Source: an uncultured Clostridia bacterium (lineage in GTDB: Bacteria > Bacillota > Peptococcia > Peptococcales > Peptococcaceae). Taken from it: 42,584 nucleotides of DNA. The position numbers were made by a program, and so were the translations under genes. The stretch lies in the NCBI GenBank assembly GCA_944391625.1, contig CALXUG010000024.1:1-42584 (forward strand). Reading direction: 5' to 3'. Position 1 is the first letter of the stretch. Every line of letters begins with the position of its first letter. Shown in pieces: positions 23,549-32,634 of this stretch. The notes under the pieces were generated by a model. The model had not been told where the DNA came from and ran no database searches. It saw only the letters and a list, made by a program, of their open reading frames with translations.

Positions 23549-24826
23549 CTACTGTATGCCGTCCTGATACACGATATTGCCATTACAGATGGTATATTTT
23601 ACCCTTCCGGTCAACCGTTCCCCTACAAAAGGAGAATTGTGCGAGCGGGAATAAAATTCTTTTACAGTCCATTTTTCTTCCGGATCAAAAATAACAATAT
23701 CTGCAGGGCCACCCTCTGCCAAGCGTCCACCTGGCAACTGATACAAATCGGCCGGATTTACGGTCATCTTTTCCAGCAGTTTCATCATGGGCAGATAGCC
23801 TTCATGCACCAGCTTGGTAATGCCCAAAGCCAGCGATGTTTCCAAGCCGATCATACCGCTGGACGCCTGCTGCAATGTTTTTTTCTTTTTGCGGGCATCG
23901 CTGTGCGGCGCATGGTCGGTGGCAATGATGTCAATGGTGCCGTCCTGCAAGCCTTCAATGATTTTTTTCTTATCCTCAAAGGTGCGCAGTGGCGGATTGA
24001 CTTTGGCATAGGAGCCATAGGTCAGCACAGCTGACTCAGTCAGCGTAAAATGATGGGGTGTTGCTTCGGCAGTTACCTGTGCGCCCATTTTTTTCGCAAA
24101 CCGCACCATCTCTACTGCATTGCCGGAAGACAAATGCTGAATATGCAGTTTGGATCCTGTCTGCAATGCTAACATACAATCACGGGCCACCAGTACATCC
24201 TCTGCTGTATGGGACGCGCCGCCCATACCCAGCTGCTGAGATACCTGACCTTCATTGATACCGTTATTTTCAATCAGCGCTTCATCTTCCTCATGGACAC
24301 TGATGGGGCAATCCAGCTCTTTTGCTTTTTGCAGCGCTTTCAGCATAACCGACGTATCGGCAATGGCGTGACCGTCATCACTAAAGCCTACTGCGCCCAA
24401 ATCTTTCAGTTCCTCCATATCTACCAGTTCTCTGCCTTGCAAGCCTTCGGTAACAGAAGCCACCTGCAGCACATGAATCGGCATTTTGGCTGCCTTTTCC
24501 AGTATATATTCCAAGGTTGCCGGATTATCCATTTCCGGTTTGGTATTGGCCATACAGACCACTGTGGTAAAACCGCCGGCCACTGCTGCCGCTGTACCGC
24601 TCTGAATATCCTCCAAATCGCTCAAACCCGGATCGCGAAAATGTACATGCACATCCACCAACCCCGGTGCTACGATCTTGCCTTCTGCATGAATAATTTT
24701 TTCATATTCGGGCCCCGGCATAAAAAATCCAATGCGGGCAATATGCTCGCCGTCAATAATCAAATCAGTGATTTCATCGCGGCCCGTGGCAGGATCCAGC
24801 ACCCTTCCACCTTTGATCAAAATCAT
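23549..24826 (-). CDS. pyrC: Dihydroorotase
   Basis: Cyclises carbamoyl aspartate to dihydroorotate. It is a 426-residue type I dihydroorotase: DVHVHFRDPG gives the first two zinc His, SVHEEDEAL and HIQHLSS further ligands, and ATDHAPH the catalytic Asp. The C-terminal RLTGRVKYTICNGNIVYQDG closes the amidohydrolase fold. I start it at ATG 24826 because GAGAGGGAG lies 5 bp upstream. It leads the pyrCKD operon; other pyr genes (pyrB, carAB, pyrE, pyrF) are not in the window. Confidence 0.96.
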   Translation of the reverse strand: MILIKGGRVLDPATGRDEITDLIIDGEHIARIGFFMPGPEYEKIIHAEGKIVAPGLVDVHVHFRDPGLSDLEDIQSGTAAAVAGGFTTVVCMANTKPEMDNPATLEYILEKAAKMPIHVLQVASVTEGLQGRELVDMEELKDLGAVGFSDDGHAIADTSVMLKALQKAKELDCPISVHEEDEALIENNGINEGQVSQQLGMGGASHTAEDVLVARDCMLALQTGSKLHIQHLSSGNAVEMVRFAKKMGAQVTAEATPHHFTLTESAVLTYGSYAKVNPPLRTFEDKKKIIEGLQDGTIDIIATDHAPHSDARKKKKTLQQASSGMIGLETSLALGITKLVHEGYLPMMKLLEKMTVNPADLYQLPGGRLAEGGPADIVIFDPEEKWTVKEFYSRSHNSPFVGERLTGRVKYTICNGNIVYQDGIQ

Positions 24827-24926
24827 GATAACTCCCTCTCTTCTATCTTCAACTACTTCTTTCAGAATAATCAAATTTTAGCATATCAGCGACAGATTCG
24901 TAAACTACCTGGCAAAAATTTTTACA

Positions 24927-24975
24927 ACAAAAAACACCGCCTTGTCCCATCTCAGGTACAAAGCGGTGTTTTTCT
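24927..24975. terminator. Bidirectional hairpin between the MacB-like gene and pyrC
   Basis: AAAACACCGC and GCGGTGTTTT form a 10-bp stem extended by TTGT/ACAA, with T-runs on both strands. It most simply terminates the MacAB-like operon. A role as a pyr attenuator was considered because it precedes pyrC, but it lies upstream of the likely pyrC promoter. Confidence 0.75.
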
Positions 24976-25128
24976 GCTGCTTTCCGGCAGGTGACGGAGA
25001 ATTGAGGGATTCACTGCCAACAATGATTATGCTGACGGAAAGCGGCAATAAGTGGTTATTAAAAAATTATGAAAAGAGCAGAATAAATTCTGTTCTTAAA
25101 CAACGATAGAACATCCTTGTCACGCCCA

Positions 25129-26340
25129 TTACTCATAGCGCAATGCATCAATGGGGTCTGCAGCGGCAGCTCTGCGCGCAGGATAAATACCAAAGAAGAT
25201 ACCCACCACAGCGGAAAAGCCCACTGCAATGACAACGATCAGCGGATTGACCACTACATCAATACCAATCAGCATTCCGCCCAAGGCCACAATGCCAATC
25301 CCCAGCAGCGTGCCGATAAAACCGCCCGCCGCCGAAATAATGGCCGACTCGATTAAAAACTGTGTCAAGATATGGCTGGTGCGGGCGCCCAGCGCCTTTC
25401 GGATGCCGATCTCTCTGGTTCGCTCTGTAACCGAAACCAGCATAATATTCATAATGCCGATACCGCCTACTAAAAGGGAAATGGCGGCAATGGCGCCAAC
25501 CGCTACGGATAAACCGGACATCATGCTGTCCATCATACCCATCTCGTCACGGGCGGAAGTGGAGAAAATTTCGTCGGTTGTCCGGTTTTTCATGCGGGCG
25601 ATATAATTGGTCATCTGGGTACGCAGCAATTCAGCATCTGTATCCTCTGCCACATAGCAATTGATTTCAAAACCCAAACTGTCCGGGGTAAAGTACAGGC
25701 TGGACGGCACATAAACCAAGGCATTCCCGCCTGACATAGCCATCAAAAAGCTGTCCTGCTTTTTATACACGCCAACCACTGTAAACTCTTCTCTGTCACC
25801 GGTAGTGGACAGCAATTGCAGCTTACGCCCCACCGCATTATCGGTGCCAAAATATTTCTGCGCAGTTTCCTGCTCGATGACGATGCTGTTTCGCTTTGAT
25901 TCCACATCACCTTCATCAATCATGCGCCCATACAAAAAATCCATGGGTTGCACCTGATCATAGCCGCTTTCTACCGCATAAATATCGACTTTTTCCTGAT
26001 TTCGCACACCGTCCGATAAGGTCATGCTGTCATAATAATACGTGTCAATATAAGGAATTCTGTCGCCAAAAGCATCTTTGATCTGGTCAATATCATCCTG
26101 GCTGAAATAATCGCTTTCATACCAGACATTATCTTCCGGCAGCACATAGTAAATGACCCGGTTAATCCCCACATTTTCATATTCGGAAGCTATTACCGAA
26201 CGCATGGTGTCGCCGATGGATACAATAGCAATGACAGAGCCGATACCGATAATGATACCCAGCATGGTCAAAAAGGAGCGCATCTTATTGCTGCGGATCG
26301 CCGACAAGGCCAGCTTGATATTCTCAAACAAAAGCATCAT
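25129..26340 (-). CDS. MacB-like ABC transporter permease
   Basis: A 403-residue permease of the MacB/FtsX type. The N-terminal helix MRSFLTMLGIIIGIGSVIAI (about 21-40) is followed by a large extracytoplasmic MacB_PCD domain (about 45-270). Three C-terminal helices contain GIGIMNIMLVSVTERTREIG and the signature RKALGARTSHI. The ATPase is a separate gene, as usual in Bacillota. Its ATG overlaps the ATPase stop by ATGA. It forms a tripartite exporter with the MacA-like adaptor encoded at the head of the operon. Candidate cargos are peptides or macrolide-like compounds. Confidence 0.9.
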   Translation of the reverse strand: MMLLFENIKLALSAIRSNKMRSFLTMLGIIIGIGSVIAIVSIGDTMRSVIASEYENVGINRVIYYVLPEDNVWYESDYFSQDDIDQIKDAFGDRIPYIDTYYYDSMTLSDGVRNQEKVDIYAVESGYDQVQPMDFLYGRMIDEGDVESKRNSIVIEQETAQKYFGTDNAVGRKLQLLSTTGDREEFTVVGVYKKQDSFLMAMSGGNALVYVPSSLYFTPDSLGFEINCYVAEDTDAELLRTQMTNYIARMKNRTTDEIFSTSARDEMGMMDSMMSGLSVAVGAIAAISLLVGGIGIMNIMLVSVTERTREIGIRKALGARTSHILTQFLIESAIISAAGGFIGTLLGIGIVALGGMLIGIDVVVNPLIVVIAVGFSAVVGIFFGIYPARRAAAADPIDALRYE

Positions 26341-27032
26341 GACTGCTTCTCCACCTTTCTGTCACTGATTAAGCGGCCATCCTCAAACCACAATACACGA
26401 TGGGTAAATGCTGCCACATCGTCCTCATGGGTTACGATGATAATGGTGACACCTTCTCGATTCAACTGGGTAAACAGTTCCATAATTTCTATGGTGGAGC
26501 TGGAATCCAGATTGCCGGTAGGTTCATCAGCCAGCAAGATGGGCGGCTGGTTGGATAAGGCTCTGGCAATGGCTACCCGCTGCTTTTGTCCGCCGGACAA
26601 CTCATTGGGCATATGCTCCAAACGTTCCCCCAGCCCCACTTTTTCCAGCAGCGCTGTAGCCCGGGCCACCCGCTGCTTTCCCGGCACCTGCGCATAAATC
26701 ATGGGCAATTCCACGTTTTTTAAGGCAGAGGTGCGGGGAATCAAATTAAAAGCCTGAAATACAAAGCCTATTTTTTTATTGCGGATGTCCGACAACTCAT
26801 CGTTGGTTCTGTTGGCAATATCAATGCCGTCCAACTGATACACGCCATTGGTGGGCCGATCCAGGCAGCCCAGTATATTCATCAGGGTAGATTTTCCCGA
26901 ACCGGAATGACCCATAATGGCAATAAATTCTCCCTGTTCAATGGTCAGATTAATGTCCTTCAGGGCATGCACCTGCACTGCGCCCGAATCATAAATCTTA
27001 TTCAAATTTGCAATGCGGATTAATTCACTCAT
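26337..27032 (-). CDS. MacB/LolD-type ABC transporter ATPase
   Basis: A 231-residue ATPase with Walker A GHSGSGKSTLMNILG, Q-loop in FVFQAFNLIPRTSALKNVEL, signature LSGGQKQRVAIARAL, Walker B ILLADEPTGNLDS and H-loop IVTHEDDVA. This is the MacB/LolD/FtsE group used with FtsX-type permeases (mechanotransmission). I start it at ATG 27032 with AGGAGA 6 bp upstream; the earlier ATG 27038 touches that Shine-Dalgarno. It is the second gene of the operon. Confidence 0.93.
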   Translation of the reverse strand: MSELIRIANLNKIYDSGAVQVHALKDINLTIEQGEFIAIMGHSGSGKSTLMNILGCLDRPTNGVYQLDGIDIANRTNDELSDIRNKKIGFVFQAFNLIPRTSALKNVELPMIYAQVPGKQRVARATALLEKVGLGERLEHMPNELSGGQKQRVAIARALSNQPPILLADEPTGNLDSSSTIEIMELFTQLNREGVTIIIVTHEDDVAAFTHRVLWFEDGRLISDRKVEKQS

Positions 27033-27050
27033 AACCATTCTCCTATCCGC

Positions 27051-28280
27051 TTACACAGCATTGATTGTTACCGTCATACCGTCTGTGATACCATCCCGAT
27101 TTAACAGCAGCTGATCGCCAACCTGCAGCGCATCGCTGATAACCTCTATCTCCAGGTCGGTTTCCAGTCCCAATTTTACCGATAAGGTTTCCACAGTGCT
27201 GTCTTCTTTGACACGCATTACCGTTCCGGTGCCATCGCCATTATCGGTAACAGCCTCTATAGGAACTGCCAGAACATTCTGCACTTCTTCTATGATAATT
27301 TCCGCCTTGGCATTGATGCCTGCAATCAATGCTTCGTTGGACTCGGTCAAGCGAATGACCGTAGGGATTACCCGTTCAGCCGAGCTGCCTTCTTTTAATT
27401 CACCGGTCGGCGATACCCGATCCACAACACCGCTTACAGTTTGGCCTTTTAACACATCAGCTGTAATTTCTGCTTTTTGCCCTGCCTGAATATCGGCAAT
27501 ATCATACTCGCTGACATTCACCTTCATCTGCAGCTGCTGTAAATTTTCTACCACAAACATGGGTTTGTTATCATCGGTTTCATCGGCAAAACGTCCCACG
27601 TTAATGTTGACTCTGGTAACAGTGCCATCAATGGGGCTGATAATTTTCCCGTCGGAAAGCGCCTCCTGTTTGCGGGCCAAAGCATTCCTGGCGGTTTCAA
27701 TACTTTTCAGTTCACTGGCGCTGCCCTGCACCTTTCCATCTTTCACCGAAAAACCCTTGATTGCAGCCTGGGCTTCTGCCAATGCAGACTGGGCCTTTTC
27801 CTGTTCTTCGGCAGAAACGCCGCCTACCTCAAACAACGCAGCAGTGCGCTCAGCGGCATTCTGGGCATTTTGCAGCGCCTGTACTGCCTGCTCGTACTGC
27901 TGCTGCTGGCTGCGCACACTATCCTCATATTGGGCCTGCGCCATAGCCAGCGCATCTTGGGCAGAGCCAATTTCGTCAGCCATGGCCTCTGAATCCAGCA
28001 CTGCCAGTACCTGGCCCTTCTGCACCCTGTCCCCTTCTTTTACATGAATCGCAGTGATTTCATAGTGCAAATTACTGACGATTTCCACTGTTTCTGTTCC
28101 TTCCAGCGGCGCCTTCAATGAAACCGATTCCCGCAGATCCTTTTGTTCAACAGCAGCCACTGTTACAGGAATGCCTCCATCTTCTCCACCGCTAAAAAAT
28201 AAAAAGCCTCCTGCTGCAACGGCAAGTACTACAACGCCAGCAACCATTTTTTTCTTTGTAAAAAATTTTTTCTTTTCCAT
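27051..28280 (-). CDS. MacA-like RND/HlyD adaptor protein
   Basis: A 409-residue membrane fusion protein. The N-terminal anchor (about 10-29, KMVAGVVVLAVAAGGFLFF) is followed by a lipoyl domain with GDRVQKGQVLAVLDSEAM and a Q/A-rich coiled coil (about 105-200). The second lipoyl half is DGKIISPIDGTVTRVNINVG, and beta-barrel domains follow, ending in LLLNRDGITDGMTVTINAV. It links the MacB-like permease to the cell envelope. First gene of the three-gene operon; a pair of TGTAAG repeats precedes its promoter. Confidence 0.9.
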   Translation of the reverse strand: MEKKKFFTKKKMVAGVVVLAVAAGGFLFFSGGEDGGIPVTVAAVEQKDLRESVSLKAPLEGTETVEIVSNLHYEITAIHVKEGDRVQKGQVLAVLDSEAMADEIGSAQDALAMAQAQYEDSVRSQQQQYEQAVQALQNAQNAAERTAALFEVGGVSAEEQEKAQSALAEAQAAIKGFSVKDGKVQGSASELKSIETARNALARKQEALSDGKIISPIDGTVTRVNINVGRFADETDDNKPMFVVENLQQLQMKVNVSEYDIADIQAGQKAEITADVLKGQTVSGVVDRVSPTGELKEGSSAERVIPTVIRLTESNEALIAGINAKAEIIIEEVQNVLAVPIEAVTDNGDGTGTVMRVKEDSTVETLSVKLGLETDLEIEVISDALQVGDQLLLNRDGITDGMTVTINAV

Positions 28281-28333
28281 GTCTTAACCCGTCCTTTTTA
28301 TCTCGTTCAAAACAAAAGACCTTTTCTTGTTTC

Positions 28334-28366
28334 AGTGTAACAAATCAAGCTTACATTTATCTTACA
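28334..28366 (-). promoter_or_regulatory. Candidate response-regulator site and promoter of the MacAB-like operon
   Basis: On the minus strand two TGTAAG hexamers (28366-28361 and 28355-28350) are 11 bp apart, one helical turn, as in sites for OmpR/PhoB-type regulators. They sit at the position of the -35 before TACACT (28339-28334). No two-component genes are in the window. Confidence 0.45.
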
Positions 28367-28693
28367 ATCATGACAGAAAACAAAAAGTTCTTTCCAGTTA
28401 TTACGCATTATTGTATCACTGATATAATACAATAATACTTGTTTTCATTTTTGTCAAGTTTTTTGCCCAGATAATTATAAATTTCCGGAATGTATTTTCA
28501 AGTATAATTATTATTAATTCAAACCACTATTTGCATAATTTTTCATACAATATATAAAAATTACTCTTTACTAACGCATTCCTAAAAGTTATACATTCAT
28601 AATCATGCACTTTTATTGAAACACTATACAAAAAGCTGCGTACCTCTATTTCTTTTCAAAAAACAGTACTTATGTTAAACTATACGATAATAT

Positions 28694-28750
28694 GCCGCAG
28701 AGAAACAGCCGCGTCGCCTGATCACCGGTGATGTTTGGTTTTGCTGCGGC
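28694..28750 (+). promoter_or_regulatory. Structured leader before the unknown membrane protein gene
   Basis: GCCGCAG (28694-28700) pairs with CTGCGGC (28744-28750), enclosing the perfect 12-bp palindrome ATCACCGGTGAT (28721-28732). It ends 30 bp before the start codon. It may be a riboswitch-like leader or a regulator site; no known class was recognised. The A+T-rich stretch 28380-28660 upstream shows nothing else. Confidence 0.45.
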
Positions 28751-28780
28751 TGCCGATATCAAACAAAGGAGTGGTTTTTT

Positions 28781-29485
28781 ATGACAGGTTCCTATCCTGT
28801 CCCCCATACAAAAGCCGTTGCACTTTTCCAGCAGCAATTGCAATGGAAAACAGCATTCGCCTTGATTTTGTGGGGATTTAGCTTGATGATGCTGCAGTTT
28901 CAATACTTTTTTGAGTATGCCTTTTTACTCCCTGCGCTGGGAATGGTATTTACTTTTTTAGGTTTTTACCGCCTCAGAAATGAAAACAAGGCTATGCACA
29001 GCTGCTGTACCCTTTCGCTGATTGCATTGTTCGTTTATCCAGTTTATTTGCTGGCAACCACACTGCCATTGTTCATTTTTTCCTGGTTTCATTGGTGCAT
29101 GACTGCCTTTCAAATCCTTTATCTGGTATATCTGCTCGTGTTGTTGTTTCTGTTCCGCAGAGGCTTTCAGCAAATGTCTCAGCAGACAGACTATCCGGTG
29201 CAGGCAAATGCAATCGCCGTTCTTTTGCTCTGGACTCTTTTACAACAACTATTGGCCTATACCTATCTGGCTCAGAGTATGCTGACATGGCTGCTTATCT
29301 CTGTTGTTTTCCTGTTATCTATCTGGGTTATCTGGATAAATGCCATACATCTGCTGGAAGCCGGCTATCGCCTGCAAACCCCGTCCAGCAACCTGCAAGA
29401 TGGCTGGTGCATCGGCGCATACAGCCTGATTATCGCTTTGTTGATTACCAGCGGTGTTGTATTCACCATGAGTCTTTACTTTTAA
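28781..29485 (+). CDS. Unknown multi-helix membrane protein
   Basis: A 234-residue protein that I do not recognise. Six or seven hydrophobic segments are visible (about 24-40, 45-63, 76-95, 105-132, 146-165, 168-188 and 212-232), giving an all-membrane protein with short loops. It is rich in L, F, W and Y, with no charged residues in the membrane that would suggest transport chemistry. The ATG has AAAGGAG 8 bp upstream and is preceded by a structured leader. It is transcribed alone and ends in a strong bidirectional terminator shared with the convergent YoaK-like gene. Confidence 0.7.
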   Translation: MTGSYPVPHTKAVALFQQQLQWKTAFALILWGFSLMMLQFQYFFEYAFLLPALGMVFTFLGFYRLRNENKAMHSCCTLSLIALFVYPVYLLATTLPLFIFSWFHWCMTAFQILYLVYLLVLLFLFRRGFQQMSQQTDYPVQANAIAVLLLWTLLQQLLAYTYLAQSMLTWLLISVVFLLSIWVIWINAIHLLEAGYRLQTPSSNLQDGWCIGAYSLIIALLITSGVVFTMSLYF

Positions 29486-29554
29486 TCCTGTAAAGCTGCT
29501 GTAATGATGAACAATGCTGCGCCAGGTTATCTATCGTCTATTTGCTCCACTGAA

Positions 29555-29610
29555 ATAAGGTGTCAGACAAAATCAGTTCGTCGATTTTATCTGACACCTT
29601 ATTTTTTACA
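29555..29610. terminator. Bidirectional terminator between convergent membrane protein genes
   Basis: AATAAGGTGTCAGA pairs perfectly with TCTGACACCTTATT, with an inner AAATC/GATTT pair, followed by TTTTT on the plus strand. One of the strongest hairpins in the window. Confidence 0.88.
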
Positions 29611-29644
29611 ACAGCATAGATAATTATTTCTTTTGTTTACCAAG

Positions 29645-30322
29645 TTACTTGCCGGCCTGTTCTTCTTCCCGAAACATAATCAGAAAACATAAAAACAATG
29701 GTATTAATGCCAGCAACGACGCTTTGTACTGTAATTGATTGGTCACAAGCCCACCAAAAAATGCCCCAACAATAAAAAGCAGAATCAATACATAATAAAT
29801 TCCGCTTTTTTTCAGCAACACACCATCCCCCGTCTGACGGTAGCGATACATCAATTCGGCGGCGCTGCGCAAATTGCCGGTACACATGGTGGTCGCGCAG
29901 GCGTTGCCTCTTATTTTACGAAAACTTTCTACCTGCAGTGCACATACAAAAGAGATCATACTATTTGCCAACCAATTAAACGCCGGACCCAAAAAGGCTG
30001 TGCCAAAAACAACCAGCATTTCAATAACCAAAACAATCTGCCGCCAGTGAAAACCATCTTTCTGCTTTAAGAGCCATCTCAACTGTTCGGCCATATAAAT
30101 ACCAACAGCAAATATGACAACAGGCAAAAGATATTGCAGCGCCATGCTCCAATCTCCCTCCGCAATTTGAATCCCCAACAAAACAATATTTCCTGTCTGC
30201 GCATTGGCAAACACCTCACCTCTGCATAAATAACTGTATGCGTCCAAAAATCCGCCGGTTAGGACCAATAAACTGCCAACCAAAACCGATTCGGACATTT
30301 GCCTTTTTTCTATGGAATCCAT
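29645..30322 (-). CDS. YoaK/DUF1275 family membrane protein
   Basis: A 225-residue membrane protein with about six helices. The family signature is plain: LTGGFLDAYSYLCRGEVFAN followed by QTGNIVLLG (about 22-50), and later SFRKIRGNACATTMCTGNLR. The family is common in bacteria but its function is undetermined; transport has been suggested. It is transcribed alone, convergent with the unknown membrane protein gene. Confidence 0.85.
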   Translation of the reverse strand: MDSIEKRQMSESVLVGSLLVLTGGFLDAYSYLCRGEVFANAQTGNIVLLGIQIAEGDWSMALQYLLPVVIFAVGIYMAEQLRWLLKQKDGFHWRQIVLVIEMLVVFGTAFLGPAFNWLANSMISFVCALQVESFRKIRGNACATTMCTGNLRSAAELMYRYRQTGDGVLLKKSGIYYVLILLFIVGAFFGGLVTNQLQYKASLLALIPLFLCFLIMFREEEQAGK

Positions 30323-30494
30323 GCGTTATCCCCCCAGTCTTTATTTCCTCTCTATTCTAACGCTTTTCAGATAAAAAACAAGCCAATCTGCATCCATAAA
30401 CAAAATAAATTATCTATCGGATATGGGTTCACAATATCGCTTTGTTTAAATTGCTTTGTTTGAATTATTTTTTTAATTGTCTTTTGAACAAAAA

Positions 30495-30535
30495 AAATAT
30501 CTCCAACTGCATCGCTACAGTTGGAGATATTGATT
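30495..30535 (-). terminator. Terminator of the hydrogenase operon
   Basis: AATATCTCCAACTG and CAGTTGGAGATATT form a perfect 14-bp stem; on the minus strand it is followed by TTTTTTT. It lies about 50 bp after the last operon gene. Confidence 0.9.
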
Positions 30536-30582
30536 GCGCTATTCGTTAAGAACAATCTTTGCAATACACAATACTTTGGTTC

Positions 30583-31785
30583 TTACATAATAGCCTGATT
30601 GAATTCGTTTTCGGTTTCTACATCAACTTTTTTGTCAGAATCCCCAGGTACACCATAGAAGAATGGGAAATTTTCTGTGATGTACAGATATGCCAGGAAT
30701 GCCAGGCAGAACAGACCGATGGTGGACACAATTTCCATAAAGGATGGGAAATAGCCGCCGCCCAGAGAACCAATGTGTGCAGACATACCGGTGAACACTA
30801 CATTCAGACGGGTCAGCACCAGACCACACATACCGGACAGACCGAATACCAGCAGACCACCCTGTGTTTTACCAAATGGAATCAAATGAATGATAATTGG
30901 CACTACACACAACAGAACCATTTCTAAAATGAACATGTTGCCTTCTAAGTTGAATGCAAATACATTGCCTAACTGACCGCGCATTACCAAATCTGCGCCT
31001 TTTAATACAAAGTAAACTGCCATCAATACTGCGGAAATACGGCTCAAGCCATACAGCATTTCAGTATCAATTTTCATTTTGTAACGGCTGTTGGTCCAAA
31101 TGTATTCTACGATAGCAACACATGGTCCAACAAAGAATGCAGACAGTAAGAACAACCAAGGCATCATCTGGCTGGCCCAGATTGGATCCAATTTAGCTGG
31201 CATAGCCAGATACAGAGAACCCAGGGAAGCCTGATGGCCCAGAGGTACGGTACATGCAGCGATGAAAACAACCTGCATAATCGGATGCATTTTCTTTTTG
31301 AATTTAGGAGAAACTTTTTCAGCCCCTACTTCAACCAATTCGATTACCTGCAGTACCATATAAGCTACGATACACATGTAAACTTCAAACATTGGAGAAT
31401 GGATACCAGGAGATACGAATGGTCTCCAGAAGTTATCCCAACGACCAATTTCAATAATTAAGATTAACAGTACCAGAACATAACCGATGAAAGATAACAA
31501 CAGACATCTTCTGGATACAGGTTCATACTTTTCAACATGGAAAATGTGTGTGATGATGGCCGTACTAAAACCAGCACCAGCCAGTGCGATCACGTTCATA
31601 TCCGCACCAATCCACAAGCCCCAAGGCATTTCGTCATTCAAGCCAGTCCATTCGCCCAGGCCTGCATAATATCTGGCAAAAATCAGTACCAGGGAAAAAA
31701 CAAATACTGCCAGCATCCCCAGTCTGACTGGAGTAACTCTAAAGTTCCATCTTTCTTTTGGAGTTTTAAAAGTCCAATTTTTCAT
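30583..31785 (-). CDS. NrfD/HybB-like membrane subunit of the hydrogenase
   Basis: A 400-residue polytopic protein with about ten membrane helices, of the NrfD/PsrC/HybB family. These subunits carry the quinone site and pass electrons between a four-cluster ferredoxin and the membrane quinone pool; they hold no haem. Recognisable stretches are GWTGLNDEMPWGLWIGADMN (about 52-71), AGAGFSTAIITHIFHVEKYE and MPWLFLLSAFFVGPC. The ATG has GGAGAAAATAGAG upstream. It is the third gene of the operon, 19 bp after the ferredoxin gene. It probably anchors the complex and could translocate protons if a conformational mechanism exists. Confidence 0.88.
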   Translation of the reverse strand: MKNWTFKTPKERWNFRVTPVRLGMLAVFVFSLVLIFARYYAGLGEWTGLNDEMPWGLWIGADMNVIALAGAGFSTAIITHIFHVEKYEPVSRRCLLLSFIGYVLVLLILIIEIGRWDNFWRPFVSPGIHSPMFEVYMCIVAYMVLQVIELVEVGAEKVSPKFKKKMHPIMQVVFIAACTVPLGHQASLGSLYLAMPAKLDPIWASQMMPWLFLLSAFFVGPCVAIVEYIWTNSRYKMKIDTEMLYGLSRISAVLMAVYFVLKGADLVMRGQLGNVFAFNLEGNMFILEMVLLCVVPIIIHLIPFGKTQGGLLVFGLSGMCGLVLTRLNVVFTGMSAHIGSLGGGYFPSFMEIVSTIGLFCLAFLAYLYITENFPFFYGVPGDSDKKVDVETENEFNQAIM

Positions 31786-31803
31786 CTCTATTTTCTCCCC
31801 TTC

Positions 31804-32616
31804 CTACTTCTCATTTTTGTGCTCTTCATGAGCAACAGCATGACGACGTTTCGCATAAATGCTTGCACCAGTCCATGCCAAAGCGCCTACTGCAAAAATA
31901 GGCAGTGTAAACTGGGTAAAACCATGCACATTTTTTGGAATAGATTTTTCTGGAAGGTTGGTTGGGAAGCCTAGTTCACCAAAGTCCACATCGGAAATGT
32001 AGAGCCAGCTGGTGCCGCCCACTTCTTTTTCACCATATACATGGTTGATATATTTGTTATCGCTTTCGATTGTTTTATGCGCCAATGCCAGCATTTCTTC
32101 TCTGCTGCCAAACATCAAAGCGTTGGTTGGACATACGCTTGCGCAGGCTGGAGATTCCCCATCTGCAAGTTTGGAGCTGCAGAACTGACATTTCATAACG
32201 GAAGGCATAACCTTTTCCCATTCATATTTTGGTACATCAAATGGGCAGGCAATCATGCAGTAACGACAACCTACGCACAATTCTGGATCATACTGTACAG
32301 CGCCCTGTTCTGTCTGATGGAATGCATGGGCAAAACATACGGAAGAACAAGCTGGTTCCAAACAGTGCATACACTGCCGTTTTACAAAACGCCATACTTC
32401 CTGGCCATCTTTCTGCACTTTCAGGTGTTCCACAGTGGTCCATGTATTACTATCCAATTTTACATCTGTACCATGGGCATTTTCCATAACGCCAGTCTGT
32501 GGATTTTCAAAACTCTGACTATTCCAAAGCTTACAGGCAACGGTACAGCTGCCGCAGCCAACGCATTTTGTTAAATCTACTAAAACACTTTTTTGATCTG
32601 TTACTTTATTCGCCAT
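31804..32616 (-). CDS. HybA/FdnH-like four-cluster ferredoxin subunit
   Basis: A 270-residue electron-transfer protein. Four [4Fe-4S] cysteine groups are visible: CVGCGSCTVACK (about 18-29), CMHCLEPACSSVCF, CVGCRYCMIACPF, and CQFCSSKL with CASVCP. One C-terminal helix (about 233-252, FTLPIFAVGALAWTGASIYA) anchors it. There is no signal peptide, so it is probably exported folded together with the Tat-targeted hydrogenase subunit, as FdnH is with FdnG. The ATG follows GGGGAGGT. It links the catalytic subunit to the NrfD-like protein. Confidence 0.9.
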   Translation of the reverse strand: MANKVTDQKSVLVDLTKCVGCGSCTVACKLWNSQSFENPQTGVMENAHGTDVKLDSNTWTTVEHLKVQKDGQEVWRFVKRQCMHCLEPACSSVCFAHAFHQTEQGAVQYDPELCVGCRYCMIACPFDVPKYEWEKVMPSVMKCQFCSSKLADGESPACASVCPTNALMFGSREEMLALAHKTIESDNKYINHVYGEKEVGGTSWLYISDVDFGELGFPTNLPEKSIPKNVHGFTQFTLPIFAVGALAWTGASIYAKRRHAVAHEEHKNEK

Positions 32617-32634
32617 TTTTCATACCTCCCCTTG

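Noticed and set aside
24927-24975. PyrR-type attenuator of the pyr operon
   Set aside because: No PyrR-binding consensus or antiterminator partner is visible, and the likely pyrC promoter lies downstream of the hairpin. It is better read as the terminator of the preceding operon.
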